Assembly: GCA_003542575.1 (NCBI GenBank)
Contig: DPKJ01000002.1
Span: 13,405-77,404, forward strand
DNA: 64,000 nt
DNA from: Rikenellaceae bacterium
GTDB lineage: Bacteria > Bacteroidota > Bacteroidia > Bacteroidales > UBA932
Direction: 5' to 3'
Both the position numbers and the translations under genes were made by a program. Below, piece after piece: positions 34,845 to 45,142 of the stretch; position 1 is the first letter of the stretch; every line of letters begins with the position of its first letter. Under the pieces are notes generated by a model, which saw only the letters and a program-made list of their open reading frames with translations, ran no database searches and was not told where the DNA came from.

Positions 34845-36563
34845 TTATTTATTTAGTTCGCTCTTGCGTTTTTGAATCTTTTCGTCTATTCCCAGAGTGG
34901 GGTCAAGCTTGGCGGCCTGATCCCAGTATATAAATGCAAGGTCATGCTCATTAAGGGCAAAGAGAACGTCTGCATAGTGATCAAGAATATCGGCATTCTC
35001 CTTTCCTCCGTATACCATTGCCCTTTTTAAAACGGTTTTGGCTTCGGCATGTTTGCCCATCTTATGAAGTATCCAGGCATATGTGTCAAGATATGTTGCA
35101 TTGTCCGGCTCCTCTTCAATGGTAATTTTACTCATGCGCTCTGCCTTTTTCAGGTTTTTACCCTCCAGAGAGAGAAAATATGCGTAGTTGTTTAACGCAG
35201 GCAAGTGGCGGGGCTCCATTTTAATGGTCTTTTGGTAGTACTTGAAGGCCTCCTTTTTATTCCCTTCCTGATAGGTGAGATCGCCTATGGTGGTAAGAGT
35301 GTTTACTGTTGTTGTGCTGTCTCCCTTTGAGTATTTCAGGATCTCTTTGAAGGATTTTATTGCTTCTGCCTTGTTACCTCTCTGGAGTTGTGCAATACCT
35401 TTAAACTGCATAAAATCAGTATCGTTTTTAAAGATATCCAACGCCTCTCTACTCTTCACCTCCATTGGTTCCCACATACCAAGATAGTATATAAGTGAGA
35501 GGTACTGCCTGTGTGCTTCACGGTTAGTGGGGTAGTTTGTAAGATTATCGTGAAGAACTTCAAGTGCCTGGCCACTTCTGCCCATCTGAACAAGAAAAAG
35601 AGAGTGGGTAAAAGCTATTGCTGAATCGCCCGGATGAGCAAAATAGAGATTTTGCATCATTGTATCAATCTGAGGAAGAAATGTCTGAACAAAGCGGTTA
35701 TTGGTGAGAATCTGCCTCATGTAATCAATCTTCATCTTTGGATTTACATCGGTATTCAGAAGGAAAGGATTCACCCTTTCAAAGTATAGATCGTACTGAC
35801 CCCTAACCCTGTAAATCTCTGCAAGACCAAAACTGGCAGGGACATATGAGGGTTCAATTGCCAGTGCCTTGAGGTAGAAACCTTCTGCAATGGTGTCCTC
35901 TCTTTGCAACGCATAGTTATCACCCAATATGGTTGCAGTGCGGGGTGTCCCGTACCCGGCGTCAAACTCTTCGAGGTATTTGTGTGCCTCTTCTTGTTTC
36001 CCGTCAAAAATCATCAGATTGAATCTTGTTAGGGCTGTCCCCTCATTCACCCCAATATTTTTCTCGATATCTTTAAGAACCTCCTCTGCCTTTGCAAACT
36101 CTCTCTCCTGTATATAGAGCTCTATAAGACCGTCGTAAAGTTCGCTTCGCAATGGGTTCTCAACTCTGAGCCGGTCCATTACCTTAATGGCCTCTGTTGT
36201 GTTTCCCTCAATTTTATAAATTTCGGCAAGCATCATTTTATACCATAGGTTTGAAGAGTCTTTTGCTATTGCGGCAAGAGCTGCCTCACGAGCTTTTGCG
36301 GGATTATTTTGTTTTGTATATATCTTTGCAAGGTAATAGTCGGCGGCATCGTTAGTTGGGTCCTTAAAGCGAACCTCGCTGAATTGTCTCTCGGCAAGTT
36401 CAAGATTACCCTGGTTATAACTTTTTATGGCTTCAAGATATAGAGAAAATGAATTTTGCCCTCCCACCTGTCCGAATAGCATAGTTGCCGGGTTTAGAGC
36501 GAAAAAAGTGACAATCAGCAAAAAATATTTCAATTTATTATGTTTCTTTTTTGGACAAATCAT
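34845..36563 (-). CDS. Secreted or envelope TPR-repeat protein
   Basis: 572 residues. A signal peptide (FLLIVTFFALNPATMLFG) is followed by tetratricopeptide repeats over nearly the whole length, for example DAADYYLAKIYTKQNNPAKA, KEAFKYYQKTIKMEPRHLPA and ATYLDTYAWILHKMGKHAEA. TPR proteins scaffold other proteins. Adjacency to the EnvC-like gene (3 bp) suggests an envelope or division role. It has a good promoter upstream at 36586-36615. Confidence 0.9.
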   Translation of the reverse strand: MICPKKKHNKLKYFLLIVTFFALNPATMLFGQVGGQNSFSLYLEAIKSYNQGNLELAERQFSEVRFKDPTNDAADYYLAKIYTKQNNPAKAREAALAAIAKDSSNLWYKMMLAEIYKIEGNTTEAIKVMDRLRVENPLRSELYDGLIELYIQEREFAKAEEVLKDIEKNIGVNEGTALTRFNLMIFDGKQEEAHKYLEEFDAGYGTPRTATILGDNYALQREDTIAEGFYLKALAIEPSYVPASFGLAEIYRVRGQYDLYFERVNPFLLNTDVNPKMKIDYMRQILTNNRFVQTFLPQIDTMMQNLYFAHPGDSAIAFTHSLFLVQMGRSGQALEVLHDNLTNYPTNREAHRQYLSLIYYLGMWEPMEVKSREALDIFKNDTDFMQFKGIAQLQRGNKAEAIKSFKEILKYSKGDSTTTVNTLTTIGDLTYQEGNKKEAFKYYQKTIKMEPRHLPALNNYAYFLSLEGKNLKKAERMSKITIEEEPDNATYLDTYAWILHKMGKHAEAKTVLKRAMVYGGKENADILDHYADVLFALNEHDLAFIYWDQAAKLDPTLGIDEKIQKRKSELNK

Positions 36564-36585
36564 TTGTGGATGTATTTTTGTATCG

Positions 36586-36615
36586 CAAAGTTAATTAATT
36601 TCCTACCGTTACAAA
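36586..36615 (-). promoter_or_regulatory. Promoter of the TPR-EnvC-like operon
   Basis: On the minus strand TTTG (36612-36615), 18 bp, TAACTTTG (36586-36593): both elements match the Bacteroidetes consensus exactly. Transcription would start about 20 bp before the ATG at 36563. Confidence 0.65.
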
Positions 36616-36703
36616 TATCAATCCAATGTCTGCACCATTGTTGAAATCTTTTTATTGTCTGTGCAACGAAATATTGCTATTTTGCATCTTATAATTACTG
36701 TGA

Positions 36704-37258
36704 ATGATAACCTCTAAAACGGAATTTCCCGACGAGAAGGAGTTGTTGCGCGCCTGCCTGAAACAGGATCCCAGAGCACAGCGATCTCTTTATGAGTTGT
36801 ACTCTCCTAAGATGTTGTCGCTTTGCATCAGATATGTGGGCGAAAGGGAGCGTGCCCGGGATATCCTTCACGATGGTTTCATCACGGTATTTGAAAAAAT
36901 TGAAAGCTATAATGGCAGCGGGTCTTTCGAAGGATGGCTAAGACGGATATTTGTAAATACCGCACTTATGTCACTAAGAAAGGGAGATGTGCTCAAGTAC
37001 ACCGAAGAGCTGAGCGAATCGGGGAAAGAACTTACGGTTGAAAGTTCAGTTTTAGGGAGCATTACATCTACAGAGCTAATGAGACTGATATCCACAATGC
37101 CGGCGGGCTTCAGAACAGTTTTCAACCTTTATGCAATTGAGGGCTACAGCCATCAGGAGATAGCTAAAGAGTTGAAAATTAGTGAAGGAAGTTCAAGATC
37201 ACAGCTCAGTAGAGCAAGAGTATGGCTACAGGATAGACTAAAAGAAAAAGGAAGATAA
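36704..37258 (+). CDS. ECF-type RNA polymerase sigma factor
   Basis: 184 residues with only sigma regions 2 and 4: AQRSLYELYSPKMLSLCIRY and ARDILHDGFITVFEKI (region 2), FNLYAIEGYSHQEIAKELKI with SRSQLSRARVWLQDRL (region 4 helix-turn-helix). It is followed after 5 bp by a gene whose product has an anti-sigma-like N-terminus and a beta-barrel C-terminus, a common Bacteroidota pairing. The stimulus is unknown. Confidence 0.95.
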   Translation: MITSKTEFPDEKELLRACLKQDPRAQRSLYELYSPKMLSLCIRYVGERERARDILHDGFITVFEKIESYNGSGSFEGWLRRIFVNTALMSLRKGDVLKYTEELSESGKELTVESSVLGSITSTELMRLISTMPAGFRTVFNLYAIEGYSHQEIAKELKISEGSSRSQLSRARVWLQDRLKEKGR

Positions 37259-37263
37259 AGAAA

Positions 37264-38511
37264 ATGGGTAATTTGGAATTTGATAAGAGAGTGCGTGAAA
37301 TGCTGGAGGGACATCAGGAGATGCCTGACAGTGGTTCATGGGACTCAATTGCCCGTGATCTGGAGAGGAGAAGACGGGGGAGAGTCCTTTACTTTAGAAG
37401 ATCCATTACGGCTGCCGTTGCAGTTGCAGCATCGCTTGCCCTTTTGCTGTTGCTTGACTCACCGGAGGAGATTACAACACCTGCACCACTGAAGCATGAC
37501 ATTCTCGTGTCCGAAAAAACCACTGTTACCGAAAGTACAAAAGAGAGCATTCAGGAAGAGGCCAAGGCATCGACTGAAGGGGTCATAAAATCACAAAAGC
37601 CATCACACATCAGGGTTATTATTAATGAGGAGGTCACTAACCTTGCTCAGAATAAAGTTGTTACCACCGAAAAAGAGCAGCAGGCTGTTGAAGAACCGGT
37701 GAAGCAGGAGGATATTATTAAAGTTGAACCTGAAAAGAAGAGAGAAGAGACTCCTGCAAGTGTAAGAGAGAGACAAAAAGAGGCAGATCCCGGGAAAACA
37801 GGGGTTCAATCTGTTGAAGAGTACCTTTTTAAAGTCAGAGGAGATTCACGTGGCTCAAGAAAACACTCAAAGGCCCTGATTGCAATGGGTACAAATATCT
37901 CACCATCAATGGCAAGTAACTCGGTTACACTGATGGGAGTGAGTCAGATTGGCTCCAATAATTTAAACAATGTAGTATCTACCATACAAAAGGCAGATGT
38001 GCCGGTGGAGGTGGTTTCAAATACAAAATTTCTGATGCCGGTATCTGTAGGAATACAGCTACAGCTTCCGCTCGGTAAGATTGTTTCGTTAGGTTCGGGT
38101 ATTAATTACACCCTTCTTTTCTCAAATTACGACGATTTATCAAGACAGGAGACTAGGCAGACTCATCAGACTCTCCACTACATTGGTGTTCCCGTAAATG
38201 TATATGCAAATCTTTTCAATAACGAAAATATAAGATTTTATCTATCAGGTGGCTTTACCGTTGAAAAGGGTCTTTATGCCCATTACAAAATATTTGAAAA
38301 CGGTGTAAAAAAATGGAGTGGCAACTCTATAGAGGGGCTTCAGTGGTCATTAAATGCCGGAGCAGGTGCCGAATTCTTTGTTAACAGAAACACCGGACTT
38401 TACTTTGACCCTTCTGTTGCCTATTTCTTTGATAACAACCAGCCGCTAAGTATCCGAAACGCCCAGCCGCTACAGTTCAAGTTCGAACTGGGATTCCGCT
38501 TCCATCTGTAA
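37264..38511 (+). CDS. Anti-sigma-like membrane protein with C-terminal outer-membrane beta-barrel
   Basis: 415 residues. Residues 1-44 are cytoplasm-like and charged, a membrane helix is at about 46-64 (ITAAVAVAASLALLLLL), residues 70-200 are a Lys/Glu/Thr-rich linker, and 205-415 form a porin-like barrel (VSVGIQLQLPLGKIVSLGSG, FDPSVAYFFDNNQ) ending FELGFRFHL, a terminal-strand pattern. Co-encoded with the ECF sigma factor, it could hold that factor at the membrane while the other end lies in the outer membrane. The anti-sigma role is inferred from position; no conserved ZAS motif was seen. Confidence 0.78.
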   Translation: MGNLEFDKRVREMLEGHQEMPDSGSWDSIARDLERRRRGRVLYFRRSITAAVAVAASLALLLLLDSPEEITTPAPLKHDILVSEKTTVTESTKESIQEEAKASTEGVIKSQKPSHIRVIINEEVTNLAQNKVVTTEKEQQAVEEPVKQEDIIKVEPEKKREETPASVRERQKEADPGKTGVQSVEEYLFKVRGDSRGSRKHSKALIAMGTNISPSMASNSVTLMGVSQIGSNNLNNVVSTIQKADVPVEVVSNTKFLMPVSVGIQLQLPLGKIVSLGSGINYTLLFSNYDDLSRQETRQTHQTLHYIGVPVNVYANLFNNENIRFYLSGGFTVEKGLYAHYKIFENGVKKWSGNSIEGLQWSLNAGAGAEFFVNRNTGLYFDPSVAYFFDNNQPLSIRNAQPLQFKFELGFRFHL

Positions 38512-38544
38512 GGCTCTTTTTAACTATCTTTACAAAAAAAAGAG

Positions 38545-39564
38545 TTGTCAACAACAGCAATAGTAATATTAAACTGGAACGGGGTACACTATCTTGAGAG
38601 GTTTCTTCGTAATATAATTGAGAGGAGTAAATCTCCCGGAGTTAAGGTAGTCATTGCCGACAACGGATCTACCGACGGTTCACAGGAGTGGATTACAAAA
38701 AATTTCCCTGCAATTACATTAATAGAATTGGGCGCCAACTATGGTTTTACCGGAGGGTATAATCGCGCTCTCAACTATATTGAGGCAGACTATTATATGC
38801 TTCTAAATTCTGATGTTGAGGTAACCAAGGATTGGCTTACTCCTTTGGTAAAAGCCTTTGACAACAATCCCATGATTGGTATTTGTATGCCCAAAATCAA
38901 ATCGGCATTTGAGAAAGATCGTTTTGAGTACGCCGGTGCCAGCGGGGGGTTTATTGACTATCTGGGATACCCATTCTGCCGTGGCAGAATACTCTCAAAT
39001 ATTGAAGAGGATAGTGCACAATATAACACAGATTCAGAGATTTTCTGGGCTTCGGGTGCTGCCTTTATGATACGTTCATCACTATTCAGGGAGCTTGGTG
39101 GCTTTGACGAATCATTCTTTGCTCATATGGAGGAGATTGATATGTGCTGGAGAGCTAAACTTCATGGTTGGCAGGTTTGGGTCTTTCCTGATTCTGAGGT
39201 ATACCATGTTGGAGGAGGTACATTGCCAAATAACTCCCCAAAGAAACTATATCTGAACTACCGTAACAACCTTCTGATGTTGTATAAAAACCTTCCTTAC
39301 AGGAGGCTTCATACAACCCTTTTGTTACGAATGATACTTGATGGTGTATCTGCCCTGCTCTATTTGATTCAGGGTAAAAAGGACCTTGTTTCGAGTGTCC
39401 GGGAGGCACATCGCCACTTTAGAGAGATGAGAAAGAATATTGTCAGAGACGAGCTTATCTGTAATAAAGAGGTGACGGGAGTTTACAGAGGCAGCATTGT
39501 GCTCTCATTTTTTCTTTCGCTAAAGAGACTCCGTTTTATAAGTATCGGCTCCAATATCAGATAG
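38545..39564 (+). CDS. Family 2 glycosyltransferase
   Basis: 339 residues, TTG start at 38545. GT-A motifs: AIVILNWNGVHYLERFLRNI, VIADNGSTDGSQEW, LNSDVEVTKDWL (DxD-like metal site), GGFDESFFAHMEEIDMCWRA and VYHVGGGTLPNNSPKKLYLN. These are typical of rhamnosyl- or GlcNAc-transferase-like GT2 enzymes of cell-surface polysaccharide synthesis. Acceptor and donor are unknown. It ends 3 bp from murF, convergently. Confidence 0.93.
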   Translation: MSTTAIVILNWNGVHYLERFLRNIIERSKSPGVKVVIADNGSTDGSQEWITKNFPAITLIELGANYGFTGGYNRALNYIEADYYMLLNSDVEVTKDWLTPLVKAFDNNPMIGICMPKIKSAFEKDRFEYAGASGGFIDYLGYPFCRGRILSNIEEDSAQYNTDSEIFWASGAAFMIRSSLFRELGGFDESFFAHMEEIDMCWRAKLHGWQVWVFPDSEVYHVGGGTLPNNSPKKLYLNYRNNLLMLYKNLPYRRLHTTLLLRMILDGVSALLYLIQGKKDLVSSVREAHRHFREMRKNIVRDELICNKEVTGVYRGSIVLSFFLSLKRLRFISIGSNIR

Positions 39565-39590
39565 CCTTTAAAGGGCTTCTATCACTTTTT
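39560..39590 (+). terminator. Terminator overlapping the convergent murF end
   Basis: GATAGCC (39560-39566) pairs with GGC and TATC (39573-39583, with a 3-nt bulge), followed by ACTTTTT. The 3' half is formed by the last codons of murF (VIEAL and stop). Weaker than the other terminators listed. Confidence 0.45.
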
Positions 39591-40875
39591 CGAGTCTTGT
39601 TCCCCTTGATCCTTTAATTAAAAAAGTGCAACCTTTTGGTGTGCTGTTTTTTAAATTCTCTTTCAGAAGATCAGAAGTTTGAAAGAATTTTGCTCGTTCT
39701 GTAAAATATTCATCTCCTTGGGCAGAGTTTTTAAACTCTGAGCCTACAAAGAAAAGATACTCAGTATTCATCTGTTTAATAAGCTCCAGAATGCCCTTGT
39801 GTTCATCCGATGAATACTCGCCCAACTCAAGCATATCTCCAATTATCAAGGCTCTTTTGTTGCATTCAATCTGCATGAAATTATCAAGTGCGGCTTTCAT
39901 GCTTGTCGGGTTTGCATTGTAGGCATCAACAATCAAAGTGTTAAATTTTCCCTTAGCCAATTGCGACCTGTTGTTTGAAGGGGTATATTCTTCAATCGCT
40001 TTTATCGAAAGATCGGGATCTGTTCCTGAAAACGCTCCAACTGCAAGAGCAGCTAAAACATTATCAGCATTGTAATCGCCAATCATATTGGTATTTATGA
40101 CTCTTCTGTCTTTTAGCTCAATCCTTAGAAATGGATTGTCAGAGGTTGCTTTCAAGACCGAAGCGTTTTGTGCATTAAGCCCGTATTCGATCTTATTTAT
40201 ACTTGTTCTCTGCGATATCATCTCGCATAGGTGGCTGTTCATTCCGTTGTATAGTGCTGTACCTCCATTTTTATTGAGATAGTCATAAAGTTCTCCCTTG
40301 GTCTTTTTAACTCCTTCAAAAGAGCCGAAACCCAACAAGTGAGCTTTGCCAACATTGGTAATAAGACCGCTGTTTGGCTGACATATCGAACATAAAAGAT
40401 CAATTTCACCCGGTGCGCTTGCCCCCATCTCAATAACAGCCATCTCTGTCTGTTCATTCATCTTTAGCAAGGTGAGCGGAACCCCTATATGGTTATTTAA
40501 GTTTCCGGTTGTTGAGACTATATTGTATTTGGTTGAAAGGACTGTGGTTATGAGCTCTTTTGTGGTGGTTTTTCCATTTGTTCCAGTCAGTGCGAACAGA
40601 GGCAGTCCAAGTTGAATTCTGTGATGGGCAGCAAGCTGCTGAAGAGTCTTCAGGGAGTCATCTGTTGTAATAATCCGGCTATTTTCGGGAAGGGTTGAAT
40701 CATCAGAAACTGCATAAGCAGCTCCGGCTTCAAGTGCCTGCAGGACAAATGAATTACCGTCAAAAGTATCTCCTTTTAAAGCAAAAAATATTGATCCGGG
40801 AGATATATTCCGGCTATCGGTTGACACACCGTTACTCTGCCTGAAGAGAGTGTATAATTTCTCAATAGTAATCAT
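39568..40875 (-). CDS. murF: UDP-N-acetylmuramoyl-tripeptide--D-alanyl-D-alanine ligase
   Basis: Adds D-Ala-D-Ala to the UDP-MurNAc-tripeptide in peptidoglycan precursor synthesis (cytoplasm). 435 residues with the Mur ligase P-loop LFALTGTNGKTTTKELITTV, central-domain NNHIGVPLTLLKMNEQTEMA and C-terminal LIVDAYNANPTSMKAALDNF. It is isolated from the main murein cluster; dut is upstream on the same strand. Confidence 0.96.
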   Translation of the reverse strand: MITIEKLYTLFRQSNGVSTDSRNISPGSIFFALKGDTFDGNSFVLQALEAGAAYAVSDDSTLPENSRIITTDDSLKTLQQLAAHHRIQLGLPLFALTGTNGKTTTKELITTVLSTKYNIVSTTGNLNNHIGVPLTLLKMNEQTEMAVIEMGASAPGEIDLLCSICQPNSGLITNVGKAHLLGFGSFEGVKKTKGELYDYLNKNGGTALYNGMNSHLCEMISQRTSINKIEYGLNAQNASVLKATSDNPFLRIELKDRRVINTNMIGDYNADNVLAALAVGAFSGTDPDLSIKAIEEYTPSNNRSQLAKGKFNTLIVDAYNANPTSMKAALDNFMQIECNKRALIIGDMLELGEYSSDEHKGILELIKQMNTEYLFFVGSEFKNSAQGDEYFTERAKFFQTSDLLKENLKNSTPKGCTFLIKGSRGTRLEKVIEAL

Positions 40876-40903
40876 CTTTTTGATATAATAATTAACCTAA
40901 CAA

Positions 40904-41338
40904 TTAACCTCTGCCTGTTGATCCAAAACCTCCCTCACCCCGTTCGCTCTCATCAAGAGTGTCACACTCTTTCCAAACAGCCTTTTTATACCGGGCAATA
41001 ACCATCTGGGCAACCCTCTCTCCAGGATTCAACGTAAATGGTTCATTTGAAAGATTTACGAGAATAATTTTAATCTCTCCTCTGTAGTCGGCATCTATTG
41101 TACCCGGACTGTTGACAATTCCAATTCCGTTCCTGGCGGCAAGTCCGCTTCTTGGCCTTATCTGTGCCTCATATCCGTCGGGCAGTTGAATGTATATTCC
41201 CGTTGGTACCATCACTCTGTGAAGTGGTTGGATAACCATGCTTTCTGTCAGATTTGCCCTCATATCCATTCCGGCTGAGTGTATTGTAGCATACTCAGGG
41301 AGTTTGAAAGGGGACTTATTTACAATTTTAACCTCCAT
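40904..41338 (-). CDS. dut: Deoxyuridine 5'-triphosphate nucleotidohydrolase (dUTPase)
   Basis: 144 residues, standard length. Hydrolyses dUTP to dUMP, keeping uracil out of DNA. All five trimeric dUTPase motifs are visible, including [30 protein letters not shown] with DADYRGE, and the C-terminal [13 protein letters not shown] that closes over the substrate. The start overlaps the flippase gene by 19 bp. Confidence 0.97.
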   Translation of the reverse strand: MEVKIVNKSPFKLPEYATIHSAGMDMRANLTESMVIQPLHRVMVPTGIYIQLPDGYEAQIRPRSGLAARNGIGIVNSPGTIDADYRGEIKIILVNLSNEPFTLNPGERVAQMVIARYKKAVWKECDTLDESERGEGGFGSTGRG

Positions 41339-42795
41339 ATGGAAATCTTCTCCTGTTTTAGATAAAATAAAATATAGCTGATAATAAGAACTGTTCTGAT
41401 TGTGTATTTAACCCATATTCCTGTTTCAGGTAAAAAGATAACAAAGGCATACATGGCAGCTCCAACAGCAATGTATCCAATCACTTTTATCCATCTGTAA
41501 GGTATGGGATAATATTTATTGCCAAGCCAGATACTTGTAAGAAGCATCACTAAATAACTGGCAAAATGCCCCCAGGCTGCTGCATGATATGAGTAAACCG
41601 GCATAAAAATTATGTTGATTGCCAGTGTAACAGGTAATCCGGCGGATGTGATAAGTATGGCATAGTTGGTTTTGCCTGAAAGTTTGTACCACATTGATAC
41701 ATTAAAGCTTATCCCAAGAATAAGATAAGAGAGAAGCATAATGGGTACAATAGAGAGACCCTCCCTGAAGTCTCTTCCTACAATATATTGTATGATATCG
41801 AGGTAAAACATAATACCCAGAAAAATCAAGACTCCAAGAGCTGTAAAGTGCTCCATAACTTTGGCGTATAGTTGTTTAGAATCTTTTTCCTTCTCTCTGG
41901 AAAAGAAGAATGGTTCTGCTGCAAATCGGAACATTTGAATAAACAGCATCATAAAAGTTGCAACTTTAGTTCCTGCCTGAAAGATCCCAAGATCTGATTC
42001 CCAGATGTTTCCCTCAGGGCTAAAAAAACGGAACAGAGGTCTGTCAATAAAGTCGTTCAGGATACCCGGCAGACCTGCCACCATTATTGGCAAGGAGTAA
42101 AGCATCATCTGTTTCCACAATCGTGAGTTAAAGCTGAGTCTTATTTTTAGAATATCAGGTATGAATATGAGGAGTGAAACTATTGAACTCAGGAATATAG
42201 CAAAGAGTATGTATGTAAAATCTGGTTTTGGTGAGATAAAGCTCAGCAGAAAAGAGTCAGGATTCTTATCAAGCCAAAGAGGAACAATAAAAAACAGAGC
42301 AAGATTGAATAGTATTTCACAAGATATTTTGATGCTTTTAAGAATGGCAAATTTAACGGGTCTGTTTTCAAACCTGAGCTTTGCAAAGAGGATTGAGGTG
42401 AATGAATCAAGAGCAAGTGTTCCTGCAACATATACAATAATCTTTCTGAAGCTGCCATAACCCAGCCAGTTTGCTATCTCTTCTGAAAAGAGATAGAGTC
42501 CAAGGAATACAGCCAGAGAGAGCATGCCGGTAGTAAGTAGTGCATTAGAAAACACTTTGTTCGGTTCTGACTCTTTGTTGGCAAACCTGAAGCACCCTGT
42601 CTCAAGCCCCAATGTAAGCACTACCTGTAAAATTGCGATGTAGGCGAGAAACTCTGTTGCTATTCCATAGTTCTCGGTTGTGAGTTTGTATGTATAAATC
42701 GGGAAGAATATGAAATTGACAATACGGGCAAATATGGTACTAAAACCATATATTGCGGTCTCTCCTGCTAGCTTTTTAAGTGGATTTGAGCTCAT
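41320..42795 (-). CDS. Polysaccharide biosynthesis (Wzx/MATE-like) flippase
   Basis: 491 residues with 12 or more membrane helices; it starts with [20 protein letters not shown], the typical opening of the oligosaccharide flippase family, and contains [20 protein letters not shown] and [20 protein letters not shown]. It would flip lipid-linked oligosaccharides across the inner membrane. Its 3' end overlaps dut by 19 bp, and it starts 2 bp downstream of the patatin gene on the same strand. Confidence 0.93.
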   Translation of the reverse strand: MSSNPLKKLAGETAIYGFSTIFARIVNFIFFPIYTYKLTTENYGIATEFLAYIAILQVVLTLGLETGCFRFANKESEPNKVFSNALLTTGMLSLAVFLGLYLFSEEIANWLGYGSFRKIIVYVAGTLALDSFTSILFAKLRFENRPVKFAILKSIKISCEILFNLALFFIVPLWLDKNPDSFLLSFISPKPDFTYILFAIFLSSIVSLLIFIPDILKIRLSFNSRLWKQMMLYSLPIMVAGLPGILNDFIDRPLFRFFSPEGNIWESDLGIFQAGTKVATFMMLFIQMFRFAAEPFFFSREKEKDSKQLYAKVMEHFTALGVLIFLGIMFYLDIIQYIVGRDFREGLSIVPIMLLSYLILGISFNVSMWYKLSGKTNYAILITSAGLPVTLAINIIFMPVYSYHAAAWGHFASYLVMLLTSIWLGNKYYPIPYRWIKVIGYIAVGAAMYAFVIFLPETGIWVKYTIRTVLIISYILFYLKQEKISIWRLKL

Positions 42796-42797
42796 TG

Positions 42798-45107
42798 TCA
42801 GTTTGCTAATGCTTTTGGTTTAAATATCAGAAATCCTATATTAAATTGAGGAAACCATTTGACCTGTGATCTTTCGTAGTATGTTGCAGATAGTGAGACG
42901 GGACCTGCCGGAGATTGCCATACTGCTGCAACACTGCCAAGAAATGATGCTCCGGGAAAAGGGTCTGTAAATCTGGCAACACCATCTGATGATTCTATCA
43001 GCTGTCTGTGCGGAACGAACACACCTCCCTGCAGATGAAGAAAGATGCTTTCTGAAAATTTAACAATTGGTTTAATTGAAAGTCCGGCAAAAGAGGTTCC
43101 CCTGTAACCGTTAAGAAGGAGAGTTGAGTTGTGTGGGCCCGGTTGAAAGGCCGGAAGGTACAACAGGGTAGAGATATGATCTCCCATATATGTTCTGTTG
43201 GAAATGGCAATATCGGCAAGTACCCCTAATGACAGATATCTTCCAAGATTATAATATGTCTCAGAAAATATTCTTGCAGAATAGGTGTTATTTTGACTGT
43301 CGTTAACCTCTGTTGCTATACGTGATGTGCTTCCCGGTTTGTGATTCTCTTTAACCCGTATATACTTAAGAGTAAGTTTTTGTTTTCTGCCTGCAGTAGC
43401 AAACTGTTTAAAGTTAGTTGTTGATCGTTCAATTGTAAATGAGGGTGAGATGTAGTTCAGGCGTGTCCTGTCCGGTATGTCATATGTAGTAAAATTATCT
43501 GTCTGGTAATATTCGTAAAAATTCCGGCCGATGGTTACATTTGCCTTTGCAAGTATGTTACGGTCAATAACAAGAGGCATTCCGACGCTTAGGGTAAGAA
43601 AGGTTTCAGACTCCTCAATATTCCCAGGAATTCGGTTGGCAAAAAAACCGACCTGGTTTCCGGCAAAATAGTCAAAGCGGTGCATGGTAAATTGCCCTTC
43701 ATAAAACCATAAAGGACTGATTCCTATATCTTGCCTCATATGAAGATTCAATCCTGAATAGAACCTTCCCAGATTGAAGTCTGCTGCCAATCTCCACGGA
43801 TTTATCGAAAAGTAGTTGTAAGTCACGCCCAGATAGCCCTGGTTTAACGATGAAGAGGAGATATTTCCTCCTATTGAGAGCTTAAGTGGAGAACTTTTAG
43901 TAACCCTCAGATAGAGATCAAATACAGAGTCAATTGAAAATCTTGCTTCCGGGTATATAGTGTTTATATTGTTGGTTGCAACAACACGATAGTACCCTCT
44001 CTTCAACTGTTCAAATCCAAAATTCTTGTCACTGCTGTTTTTGATGGTTCTTTTAATAAATGCCTTTTCCGAATCTCTGACTTTACCCTCAATAATTACA
44101 TCTCTGAAAATCAGGGGTTGAGTTTTGGTGCGGAATGCCAGGCGCTTTTCAAGTAACTCCTGATTAGTTACTTCGCGTTGGATCTTACTTTTAATCCCAC
44201 TTATATATCTCTGAGCATTATCGTAACCAATTCTTACAATCTCATCAATTTTATGAAAATCCAAAATTCCAAGTGCTTTAAGGTCATTGTCTATCAGGAA
44301 TCCCCTCTCTTCGGGGATAGTATAGTCTGTCTCGACCATGAGCATGTTGCTGATCTGGCTGAAAATATCGTCTGTATCGGGACTTGAAACATGTCCTGAG
44401 GTTTTGGATCCTATTATGAAATTGGGGTCAAAGTCTTCAATCATAACATCCCAAGGGAAATTGTTGTAAAAGCCGCCGTCAAATAGCAGTACAGAGTCAA
44501 TAACAATTGGTTTGAAGACGAAAGGATATGTCATTGAGGCTCTTACGGCTGAACCAAGATCTCCTCTCCTCATTATTACAGGCCTCTTTTTCTGAATGTC
44601 GGCTGCAACACACCGGAATGGAATCATTAATTTATTGAAATCGTATTCTGCTGCAGCTATGGAAGAAGCAAAAATCTGCATTACGGCAAGGTCCATCGGA
44701 TAGGGAGAGATTAGATTTGTGGGGAGTAAAATGCTAAATGCATTGTTTTTCTTGCGAGTCACATTAACTCCGAACATCTCAGCCGTAGGATCTCTTCTGT
44801 AGATGTAGGTAGCATAATCTTTTTCAAATTCTCCTTTGAACCATGAATTGAATTCAGCTGAGCGAAACATTGAGATCATCTCATCAGGTGTGAGCCCTAT
44901 TGAATAGAGCCCCCCGATTATTGCTCCCATTGATGTCCCGGTAATATAATCTATTGGGATGTTGTTCTCTTCAAGAGCTTTAATTACTCCAATGTGAGCA
45001 AGTCCCTTAGCTCCACCTCCGCTTAACACAAGACCTACGCTCTGCGCATGTGCAAAACCTGAAAAGAGGATTACAGTGCATAGAATCAAACACTTTTTGA
45101 TTTGCAT
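42798..45107 (-). CDS. Patatin-like phospholipase with C-terminal outer-membrane barrel
   Basis: 769 residues from the ATG at 45107 (MQIKKCLILCTVILFSGFAH, signal peptide); the frame extends upstream across a -7 element and is not used. The patatin domain has the oxyanion GGGAKGLAH, the nucleophile GTSMG and the DGG acid (LFDGGFYNNFP). Residues from about 330 contain a POTRA-like stretch and then a 16-stranded-type barrel, the RssA/PlpD-like architecture of autotransporter phospholipases. It would be secreted through its own barrel and hydrolyse lipids; substrates are unknown. Confidence 0.9.
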   Translation of the reverse strand: MQIKKCLILCTVILFSGFAHAQSVGLVLSGGGAKGLAHIGVIKALEENNIPIDYITGTSMGAIIGGLYSIGLTPDEMISMFRSAEFNSWFKGEFEKDYATYIYRRDPTAEMFGVNVTRKKNNAFSILLPTNLISPYPMDLAVMQIFASSIAAAEYDFNKLMIPFRCVAADIQKKRPVIMRRGDLGSAVRASMTYPFVFKPIVIDSVLLFDGGFYNNFPWDVMIEDFDPNFIIGSKTSGHVSSPDTDDIFSQISNMLMVETDYTIPEERGFLIDNDLKALGILDFHKIDEIVRIGYDNAQRYISGIKSKIQREVTNQELLEKRLAFRTKTQPLIFRDVIIEGKVRDSEKAFIKRTIKNSSDKNFGFEQLKRGYYRVVATNNINTIYPEARFSIDSVFDLYLRVTKSSPLKLSIGGNISSSSLNQGYLGVTYNYFSINPWRLAADFNLGRFYSGLNLHMRQDIGISPLWFYEGQFTMHRFDYFAGNQVGFFANRIPGNIEESETFLTLSVGMPLVIDRNILAKANVTIGRNFYEYYQTDNFTTYDIPDRTRLNYISPSFTIERSTTNFKQFATAGRKQKLTLKYIRVKENHKPGSTSRIATEVNDSQNNTYSARIFSETYYNLGRYLSLGVLADIAISNRTYMGDHISTLLYLPAFQPGPHNSTLLLNGYRGTSFAGLSIKPIVKFSESIFLHLQGGVFVPHRQLIESSDGVARFTDPFPGASFLGSVAAVWQSPAGPVSLSATYYERSQVKWFPQFNIGFLIFKPKALAN

Positions 45108-45142
45108 AATAGTTGCAATTGAGGTATTTTTGTGAAGCATTA

